DNA of 64,000 nt from Pantoea sp. SOD02 (lineage in GTDB: Bacteria; Pseudomonadota; Gammaproteobacteria; Enterobacterales; Enterobacteriaceae), in contig NZ_CP102604.1 of assembly GCF_024707505.1 (NCBI RefSeq), positions 186,001-250,000 on the forward strand, written 5' to 3'. The notes below the pieces were generated by a model. It saw only the letters and a program-made list of their open reading frames with translations. It did not search any database and was not told the origin of the DNA. Every line of letters begins with the position of its first letter. The stretch's first letter is position 1. Shown one piece after another: positions 56,777 to 64,000 of this stretch. The translations under genes and the position numbers were made by a program.

Positions 56777-57961
56777 ATGGCTAAAGAGCAATTTCAGCGT
56801 AACAAACTGCACGTAAACGTGGGCACCATCGGTCACGTCGACCATGGTAAAACTACCCTGACGGCAGCAATTACTACCGTGCTGGCTAAAACCTACGGCG
56901 GTAAAGCAAGCAAATTCGACGAGATCGATAAAGCGCCAGAAGAGAAAGCACGTGGTATCACCATCAACACTTCTCACGTTGAATATGAAACCCCGAATCG
57001 CCACTATGCGCACGTTGACTGCCCAGGCCACGCCGACTATGTGAAAAACATGATCACCGGTGCTGCACAGATGGACGGCGCGATCCTGGTTGTTGCTGCG
57101 ACTGATGGCCCAATGCCACAGACCCGTGAGCACATCCTGCTGGGTCGTCAGGTTGGCGTTCCTTACATCATCGTGTTCCTGAACAAGTGCGACATGGTTG
57201 ATGATGAAGAGCTGCTGGAACTGGTTGAGATGGAAGTACGTGACCTGCTGTCAGCATATGACTTCCCAGGCGACGACACTCCAATCGTACGTGGTTCTGC
57301 TCTGAAAGCGCTGGAAGGCGACGCTGAGTGGGAAGCTAAGATCATTGAACTGGCTGGTCATCTGGATACCTATATCCCAGAGCCAGTACGTGCAATCGAC
57401 AAGCCGTTCCTGCTGCCAATCGAAGACGTATTCTCAATCTCTGGCCGTGGTACTGTTGTTACCGGTCGTGTTGAGCGCGGTATCGTTAAAGTGGGCGACG
57501 AAGTTGAAGTTGTTGGCCTGAAAGATACTGTGAAATCAACCTGTACTGGCGTTGAAATGTTCCGCAAACTGCTGGACCAGGGTCAGGCAGGCGAGAACTG
57601 TGGTGTTCTGCTGCGTGGTATCAAGCGTGAAGACATCGAGCGTGGCCAGGTTCTGGCTAAGCCGGGTTCAATCAAGCCACATACCCAGTTCACTTCAGAA
57701 GTTTACGTTCTGTCTAAAGATGAAGGCGGCCGTCATACTCCGTTCTTCAAAGGCTACCGTCCTCAGTTCTACTTCCGTACTACTGACGTGACCGGTGACG
57801 TTCAACTGCCAGAAGGCGTTGAGATGGTAATGCCAGGCGACAACGTAAAAATGACCGTTACTTTGATCAAGCCAATCGCTATGGATCAGGGTCTGCGTTT
57901 CGCAATCCGTGAAGGCGGCCGTACTGTTGGTGCGGGTGTTGTTGCTGATATTATCGCTTAA
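56777..57961 (+). CDS. tufB: Elongation factor Tu
   Basis: 394-aa GTPase that brings aminoacyl-tRNA to the ribosome. G1 is GHVDHGKT, G3 [13 protein letters not shown]4 NKCDM. Domains II and III follow, ending [10 protein letters not shown]. Position after the four tRNAs and before secE makes this the tufB copy. Codon use is strongly biased, as expected for a highly expressed gene. AGAGGGA precedes the ATG. Confidence 0.98.
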   Translation: MAKEQFQRNKLHVNVGTIGHVDHGKTTLTAAITTVLAKTYGGKASKFDEIDKAPEEKARGITINTSHVEYETPNRHYAHVDCPGHADYVKNMITGAAQMDGAILVVAATDGPMPQTREHILLGRQVGVPYIIVFLNKCDMVDDEELLELVEMEVRDLLSAYDFPGDDTPIVRGSALKALEGDAEWEAKIIELAGHLDTYIPEPVRAIDKPFLLPIEDVFSISGRGTVVTGRVERGIVKVGDEVEVVGLKDTVKSTCTGVEMFRKLLDQGQAGENCGVLLRGIKREDIERGQVLAKPGSIKPHTQFTSEVYVLSKDEGGRHTPFFKGYRPQFYFRTTDVTGDVQLPEGVEMVMPGDNVKMTVTLIKPIAMDQGLRFAIREGGRTVGAGVVADIIA

Positions 57962-57991
57962 TTGCGATAACATTTGACGCAATGCACAAGG

Positions 57992-58017
57992 AAAGGGCAT
58001 CATTTGATGCCCTTTTT
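57992..58017 (+). terminator. Rho-independent terminator after tufB
   Basis: AAAGGGCATCA (57992-58002) pairs with TGATGCCCTTT (58005-58015), with Ts ending the stem and continuing after it. Confidence 0.9.
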
Positions 58018-58188
58018 GCACGCTGTTACATAGAACCTGGCTCATCAGTGATTTTCAATCATAATCATTGTTGAGACAGGCTCTGTTTCACGGCGTTGGA
58101 TACCGAGTTACGCTCAAAAGCTCATTCGGTTTGGATGCCTCGCTCTGCGGGGCAGAATAGTTTCTGAATTATTGTGGCAGGTTGGTTT

Positions 58189-58572
58189 ATGAGTGCGAAT
58201 ACCGAAGCTCAAGGAAGCGGGCGCGGCCTTGAAGCGATGAAATGGGTAGTTGTGATCGCATTGCTCCTGGTAGCAATTGTCGGCAACTATATTTATCGCG
58301 ATGTAACACTGCCGCTGCGCGCGCTGGCTGTAGTAGTGCTGATTGCTGCAGCAGGCGGCATCGCATTGCTGACAATCAAAGGCAAAGCGACTGTTGCATT
58401 TGCCCGTGAAGCAAGAACCGAAATGCGCAAGGTCATTTGGCCAACTCGCCAGGAAACATTGCACACCACGTTAATCGTTGCCGCGGTAACTGCCGTGATG
58501 TCACTGATTTTGTGGGGGCTGGATGGTATTCTGGTCCGTCTGGTATCGTTTATCACTGGCCTGAGGTTCTGA
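58189..58572 (+). CDS. secE: Preprotein translocase subunit SecE
   Basis: 127-aa inner-membrane subunit of SecYEG. Three membrane segments as in other enterobacteria (two N-terminal, one essential C-terminal) with the conserved cytosolic block [21 protein letters not shown]. The start at 58189 ([13 protein letters not shown]) matches E. coli; the frame is open five codons upstream. nusG begins one base after the stop. Confidence 0.97.
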   Translation: MSANTEAQGSGRGLEAMKWVVVIALLLVAIVGNYIYRDVTLPLRALAVVVLIAAAGGIALLTIKGKATVAFAREARTEMRKVIWPTRQETLHTTLIVAAVTAVMSLILWGLDGILVRLVSFITGLRF

Positions 58573-58573
58573 G

Positions 58574-59119
58574 ATGTCTGAAGCTCCAAAAAAACGCTGG
58601 TACGTCGTTCAGGCGTTCTCCGGTTTTGAAGCTCGCGTAGCTAAGTCGCTGCACGAGCATATCAAACTGCACAACATGGAAGAGCTTTTTGGCGAAGTCA
58701 TGGTGCCGACTGAAGAAGTCGTCGAAATCCGTGGTGGCCAACGTCGCAAAAGCGAACGTAAATTCTTCCCTGGCTACGTATTGGTTCAGATGGTAATGAA
58801 TGACGCCAGCTGGCACTTAGTACGCAGTGTACCGCGTGTGATGGGCTTTATCGGCGGAACTTCCGATCGTCCTGCGCCAATCAGTGATAAAGAAGTTGAT
58901 GCGATTATGAACCGCCTGCAGCAGGTTGGTGATAAGCCGCGTCCAAAAACGCTGTTCGAGCCAGGCGAGATGGTACGCGTCAGCGACGGCCCATTTGCCG
59001 ACTTCAACGGTGTGGTCGAAGAAGTGGATTACGAGAAGAGCCGCTTGAAAGTTTCCGTTTCCATCTTTGGTCGTGCAACGCCAGTGGAACTCGACTTCGC
59101 TCAGGTGGAAAAAGCTTAA
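58574..59119 (+). CDS. nusG: Transcription elongation/termination factor NusG
   Basis: 181 aa as in E. coli. The NGN domain (about 1-120, [21 protein letters not shown] and [13 protein letters not shown]) binds RNA polymerase. The C-terminal KOW domain ([20 protein letters not shown]) binds Rho or ribosomal protein S10. Cotranscribed with secE. rfaH, its paralogue, is also in this window. Confidence 0.98.
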   Translation: MSEAPKKRWYVVQAFSGFEARVAKSLHEHIKLHNMEELFGEVMVPTEEVVEIRGGQRRKSERKFFPGYVLVQMVMNDASWHLVRSVPRVMGFIGGTSDRPAPISDKEVDAIMNRLQQVGDKPRPKTLFEPGEMVRVSDGPFADFNGVVEEVDYEKSRLKVSVSIFGRATPVELDFAQVEKA

Positions 59120-59142
59120 CCCTTTTGTCCACTTTTTAGCTC

Positions 59143-59185
59143 TTGCGGAAGGCGCGAAATTTACCTATAATTTCGCGCCTTTTGT
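59143..59185 (+). promoter_or_regulatory. rplK promoter embedded in the secE-nusG terminator hairpin
   Basis: Promoter TTGCGG (59143-59148), 17-bp spacer, TATAAT (59166-59171). The hairpin GGCGCGAAAT (59151-59160) / ATTTCGCGCC (59170-59179) with following TTTTG overlies it, with most of the -10 in the loop. The same DNA thus appears to end secE-nusG and start rplKA. The rplK leader (59186-59267) should also hold the L1 repressor site; I did not resolve it. Confidence 0.8.
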
Positions 59186-59258
59186 TTTTATGCGCTGCTA
59201 CTAGCGTGTAAATCGTTATCACGGGGAGCCTGTTTTTCAGGCGTTAAAACCCAATTGA

Positions 59259-60404
<1,146 letters not shown>

Positions 60405-60411
60405 TTGCTGC

Positions 60412-60452
60412 TTGTAACGGGCGAAAAATTCATCTAGAATCTTACGCCCGTT
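60412..60452 (+). promoter_or_regulatory. rplJ promoter within a terminator-like hairpin
   Basis: Promoter TTGTAA (60412-60417), 17-bp spacer, TAGAAT (60435-60440). The inverted repeat AACGGGCG (60416-60423) / CGCCCGTT (60445-60452) encloses the -10 in its loop, followed by GTTCTGGTTGTTT. It lies 8 bp after the rplA stop and drives rplJL-rpoBC. Confidence 0.8.
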
Positions 60453-60752
60453 GTTCTGGTTGTTTACGCAATTCAGAACCCAGATTCAAAGCGAGTGAGT
60501 GACTAAGTCTAAAGGCTCAGTTGTTCAGTCGCTTAGGTTGGAGCCAGGCCTTATCCTGGCCTCCGTCCGAGACCGCAGGAGCAGAATATTTTTGGATATC
60601 TTGCTTAATACCCTGCGTAGACGGTGACAGAACCAAAAAGAATTTTTTCTTCGCTGGATTCTGCTCACCGTGTAATAGCGCTTATCGCCTTAGGGTGAAT
60701 GAGTGAAGTGAGTTCCGGGAAATTATTCCCGGCCAATCCAGGAGCAAAGCTA
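60453..60752 (+). promoter_or_regulatory. rplJ leader RNA (L10-L12 autoregulation region)
   Basis: About 300 bases of untranslated leader. In E. coli the L10(L12)4 complex binds this leader and blocks rplJ translation. A clear small hairpin CCGGGAA/TTCCCGG lies at 60715-60732, just before the rplJ Shine-Dalgarno. Short open frames here have no family match and are discounted. Confidence 0.65.
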
Positions 60753-61250
60753 ATGGCATTAAATCTTCAAGGCAAACAAGCGATTGTTGCTGAAGTTAGC
60801 GAAGTAGCCAAAGGCGCGCTTTCAGCGGTTGTTGCGGATTCCCGCGGCGTAACCGTTGATAAAATGACCGAACTGCGTAAAGCAGGTCGTGAAGCTGGCG
60901 TTTACATGCGTGTTGTTCGTAACACCCTGCTGCGCCGCGTCGTTGAAGGTACTCCTTTCGAGTGCCTGAAAGACACGTTTGTTGGTCCGACCCTGATTGC
61001 ATACTCTTTGGAACACCCGGGCGCTGCTGCTCGTCTGTTCAAAGATTTCGCTAAAGCGAATGCAAAATTTGAGGTCAAAGCTGCAGCCTTTGAAGGTGAG
61101 CTGATCACGGCGGCCAATATTGACCGTCTGGCAACTCTGCCGACTTACGAAGAAGCACTGGCACGTCTGATGTCGACCATGAAAGAAGCCGCTGCTGGCA
61201 AACTGGTCCGTACTCTGGCTGCTGTGCGCGATGCAAAAGAAGCGGCTTAA
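60753..61250 (+). CDS. rplJ: 50S ribosomal protein L10
   Basis: 165 aa. Anchors L7/L12 dimers at the base of the stalk and represses its own operon. Start at 60753 ([15 protein letters not shown]) has AGGAG upstream. The N-terminal domain binds 23S and L11; the C-terminal helix ([20 protein letters not shown]) binds L12 dimers. rplL follows 66 bp later. Confidence 0.98.
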   Translation: MALNLQGKQAIVAEVSEVAKGALSAVVADSRGVTVDKMTELRKAGREAGVYMRVVRNTLLRRVVEGTPFECLKDTFVGPTLIAYSLEHPGAAARLFKDFAKANAKFEVKAAAFEGELITAANIDRLATLPTYEEALARLMSTMKEAAAGKLVRTLAAVRDAKEAA

Positions 61251-61316
61251 GGCCTAATTCTTTTCCTTCGTGCTTGCTAACGTATAAACTTTTTCTGATT
61301 TTTAGGAACAATCGAT

Positions 61317-61679
61317 ATGTCTATCACTAAAGACCAAATTCTGGAAGCTGTTGCCGCTATGTCCGTAATGGAAGTAGTTGAGCTGGTTTCTGCTATGGAA
61401 GAAAAATTCGGCGTTTCTGCTGCTGCTGCTGTAGCTGTTGCTGCTGGCCCAGCTGAAGCTGTTGAAGAGAAAACTGAATTCGACGTAATTCTGAAAGCTG
61501 TTGGCGCTAACAAAGTCGCAGTAATCAAAGCAGTACGTACTGCAACTGGCCTGGGCTTGAAAGAAGCTAAAGACCTGGTTGAAGCTACTGGTACTATCAA
61601 AGAAGCCATCAGCAAAGATGACGCAGCCGCTCTTGAAGCTGCTCTGAAAGAAGCTGGCGCTGAAGTTGAAGTTAAGTAA
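61317..61679 (+). CDS. rplL: 50S ribosomal protein L7/L12
   Basis: 120 aa (E. coli 121). N-terminal dimer domain, Ala-rich hinge ([19 protein letters not shown]), and C-terminal factor-binding domain with [20 protein letters not shown]. Present in multiple dimers per ribosome; recruits translation GTPases. Very strong codon bias. Confidence 0.98.
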   Translation: MSITKDQILEAVAAMSVMEVVELVSAMEEKFGVSAAAAVAVAAGPAEAVEEKTEFDVILKAVGANKVAVIKAVRTATGLGLKEAKDLVEATGTIKEAISKDDAAALEAALKEAGAEVEVK

Positions 61680-61719
61680 GACAACCTTTGGGTTGCAGCC
61701 TGAGTAACATTAGGCTGAT

Positions 61720-61751
61720 GGCTGGTGACTGTTTAGGTCACCAGCCTTTTT
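61720..61751 (+). terminator. rplL-rpoB attenuator
   Basis: GGCTGGTGAC (61720-61729), 7-nt loop, GTCACCAGCC (61737-61746), then TTTTT. It corresponds to the partial terminator that lowers rpoBC transcription relative to rplJL in E. coli. The rest of 61752-62011 has hairpins (for example CTGTCC/GGACAG near 61960) that may include the RNase III site, and no gene. Confidence 0.9.
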
Positions 61752-62011
61752 GCGCTACAGGGGAATGATGGCGTTTCGCACTGTTTGTCCATCATTCCTC
61801 TTCAATATCTTTTTCTATCGACGCCTTAATATATCGCTCTCCTGCGAAGGTTCCCTGCCTGAGCAACGGCGATGAAATGATTTAAGAGTGATAGAAAGAT
61901 GTATTGCATGGGGTGCTACGCATCGCATGAAAAACAAAAAATAGTGTTGCATGAACTGTCCTTTTCAGGACGGACAGCGTGGTTCGACATGTCAGCTAGC
62001 TGAGGAACCCC

Positions 62012-64000
62012 ATGGTTTACTCCTATACCGAGAAAAAACGTATTCGTAAGGATTTTGGTAAACGTCCACAAGTTTTGGACATACCTTATCTCCTTTCTAT
62101 CCAGCTTGACTCGTTCCAGAAGTTTATCGAGCAAGATCCAGAAGGCCAGTACGGTCTGGAAGCAGCCTTCCGCTCCGTATTCCCAATCTCAAGCTACAGC
62201 GGCAACTCTGAGTTGCAGTATGTTAGCTACCGTTTGGGTGAGCCTGTCTTTGACGTAACTGAATGTCAGATCCGTGGCGTGACCTATTCGGCACCGCTGC
62301 GCGTGAAACTGCGTCTGGTGATCTACGAGCGCGAAGCGCCGGAAGGCACCGTAAAAGACATTAAAGAACAAGAAGTCTACATGGGTGAGATTCCACTCAT
62401 GACGGACAACGGTACCTTTGTTATCAATGGTACTGAGCGTGTTATCGTTTCTCAGCTGCACCGTAGTCCTGGCGTGTTCTTCGACAGTGATAAGGGTAAA
62501 ACGCACTCTTCCGGTAAAGTGCTGTATAACGCACGTATCATCCCTTACCGCGGTTCATGGCTCGACTTCGAGTTTGACCCGAAAGACAACCTCTTCGTCC
62601 GTATTGACCGTCGTCGTAAGCTGCCGGCCAGTATCATTCTGCGCGCGTTAAACTTCACCTCAGAACAAATCCTCGATCTGTTCTTTGACAAAGTCGTTTA
62701 TGAAATCCGCGATAACAAACTGCAGATGGAACTGGTGCCTGAGCGCCTGCGTGGTGAAACCGCCTCCTTCGATATCGAAGCAAACGGCACGGTCTACGTT
62801 GAGAAAGGTCGTCGCATCACTGCGCGCCACATCCGTCAGCTGGAAAAAGACAACATTCAGCACATCGAAGTGCCAGTTGAATACATTGCTGGCAAAGTGG
62901 TCGCTAAAGACTACGTCGATCTGAACACCGGCGAGCTGATCGTTCCAGCGAACATGGAATTGTCACTGGATCTGCTGGCGAAGCTGAGCCAGTCAGGCCA
63001 CAAGCGCATTGAAACGCTGTTCACCAACGACCTGGATCACGGTGCGTATATCTCCGAGACTCTGCGTGTTGACCCAACCAACGATCGCTTAAGCGCGCTG
63101 GTTGAGATCTACCGCATGATGCGTCCTGGTGAGCCACCAACGCGTGAAGCCGCTGAAAACCTGTTTGAGAACCTGTTCTTCTCTGAAGATCGTTATGATC
63201 TTTCTGCGGTTGGTCGCATGAAGTTCAACCGTTCTCTGCTGCGTGATGAGATCGAAGGTTCAGGTATCCTGAGCAAAGACGACATCATCGAAGTGATGAA
63301 AAAGCTTATCGGTATCCGTAACGGTATCGGTGAAGTGGATGATATCGATCACCTCGGCAACCGTCGTATTCGTTCTGTTGGCGAAATGGCAGAAAACCAG
63401 TTCCGTGTTGGTCTGGTTCGTGTTGAGCGTGCAGTTAAAGAGCGTCTGTCTCTGGGCGACCTCGATACGCTGATGCCTCAGGACATGATCAACGCTAAGC
63501 CGATTTCGGCGGCGGTGAAAGAGTTCTTCGGTTCAAGCCAGCTGTCCCAGTTTATGGATCAGAACAACCCGTTGTCTGAGATTACGCACAAACGTCGTAT
63601 CTCTGCTCTGGGCCCAGGCGGTCTGACCCGTGAGCGCGCCGGCTTCGAAGTGCGTGACGTACACCCAACCCACTACGGTCGTGTATGTCCTATCGAAACC
63701 CCGGAAGGCCCGAACATCGGTCTGATCAACTCACTCTCTGTTTACGCGCAGACCAATGAATACGGTTTCCTTGAAACCCCGTATCGTCGCGTTGTTGACG
63801 GAAAAGTGAGTGATGAAATTCATTACCTCTCTGCAATTGAAGAGGGTAACTACGTTATCGCTCAGGCGAACACCAACCTCGCAGAAGATGGCAGCTTTGT
63901 TGACGATCTCGTCACCTGCCGTAGCAAGGGTGAGTCAAGCCTGTTCAGCCGCGATCAGGTTGACTACATGGACGTTTCCACCCAACAGGTGGTTTCTGTC
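62012..64000 (+). CDS. rpoB: RNA polymerase beta subunit, 3' part beyond the window
   Basis: 663 codons are present of about 1342. Starts [20 protein letters not shown] with GAGGAAC upstream. The rifampicin pocket is complete: [14 protein letters not shown] and [16 protein letters not shown] match the wild-type E. coli sequence at the common resistance positions (such as Ser512, Gln513, Asp516, His526, Ser531), so no resistance change is seen. Transcription comes from the rplJ promoter through the attenuator. Confidence 0.99.
   Translation, partial: MVYSYTEKKRIRKDFGKRPQVLDIPYLLSIQLDSFQKFIEQDPEGQYGLEAAFRSVFPISSYSGNSELQYVSYRLGEPVFDVTECQIRGVTYSAPLRVKLRLVIYEREAPEGTVKDIKEQEVYMGEIPLMTDNGTFVINGTERVIVSQLHRSPGVFFDSDKGKTHSSGKVLYNARIIPYRGSWLDFEFDPKDNLFVRIDRRRKLPASIILRALNFTSEQILDLFFDKVVYEIRDNKLQMELVPERLRGETASFDIEANGTVYVEKGRRITARHIRQLEKDNIQHIEVPVEYIAGKVVAKDYVDLNTGELIVPANMELSLDLLAKLSQSGHKRIETLFTNDLDHGAYISETLRVDPTNDRLSALVEIYRMMRPGEPPTREAAENLFENLFFSEDRYDLSAVGRMKFNRSLLRDEIEGSGILSKDDIIEVMKKLIGIRNGIGEVDDIDHLGNRRIRSVGEMAENQFRVGLVRVERAVKERLSLGDLDTLMPQDMINAKPISAAVKEFFGSSQLSQFMDQNNPLSEITHKRRISALGPGGLTRERAGFEVRDVHPTHYGRVCPIETPEGPNIGLINSLSVYAQTNEYGFLETPYRRVVDGKVSDEIHYLSAIEEGNYVIAQANTNLAEDGSFVDDLVTCRSKGESSLFSRDQVDYMDVSTQQVVSV

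Noticed and set aside
60521..60706. 61-aa frame in the rplJ leader
   Set aside because: It occupies the known L10 regulatory leader, has no ribosome-binding site of note and no family features.
63520..63740. Possible rifampicin-resistance change in rpoB
   Set aside because: The resistance-determining segment reads as wild type at the commonly mutated residues.

Overview
The window is core chromosome of an enterobacterium. Nearly every protein aligns by eye with its Escherichia coli counterpart at similar length, and gene order follows the E. coli 85-90 min region. The 16S gene, the palindromic repeats and the accessory genes suggest Erwiniaceae, most likely Pantoea or a close relative. This assignment is inference from recall, not a database search.

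Layout. 1-9492: hemC (minus, cut by the window edge), cyaA, then lptM-dapF-yigA-xerC-yigB and SOS-controlled uvrD. 9493-22245: corA with a structured leader, an AbrB-family membrane protein, rarD-yigI, pldA, recQ, rhtC/rhtB, pldB, yigL, bioP, a DUF1456 gene, and metR divergent from metE. 22246-35607: metE, ysgA, udp, an accessory TPR/glycosyltransferase-like gene, rmuC, the ubiquinone genes ubiE-ubiJ-ubiB, tatABC, tatD and rfaH. 35817-46454: pepE, ubiD, fre, fadBA (minus), pepQ-yigZ-trkH-hemG. 46455-51955: a complete rRNA operon (two promoters, 16S, tRNA-Glu, 23S, 5S, terminator). 52059-64000: murB-birA, coaA and a GNAT gene (both minus), four tRNAs, tufB, secE-nusG, rplKA, rplJL and the first 663 codons of rpoB.

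How it fits together. The left part mixes cAMP synthesis (cyaA), DNA repair and recombination (xerC, uvrD, recQ, rmuC), envelope phospholipases (pldA, pldB), methionine synthesis (metE/metR), ubiquinone synthesis, Tat export and fatty-acid oxidation. The right part is the translation/transcription block. Readable control sites include CRP sites at cyaA and udp, a LexA box at uvrD, tandem met boxes at metE, a FadR operator at fadB, rrn P1/P2, and the rplL-rpoB attenuator.

What stands out. The rRNA operon joins an rrnA-type left flank (hemG) to an rrnB-type right flank (murB, with tRNA-Glu in the spacer), so the E. coli segment between rrnA and rrnB is not here. cyaY is missing from between cyaA and lptM. 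A family of 20-bp palindromes, two of them as head-to-head pairs, and two larger inverted-repeat elements sit between genes. The promoters of rplK and rplJ both lie inside terminator-like hairpins. I found no prophage, insertion sequence, CRISPR array, defence island or secretion locus, and no wholly new system.
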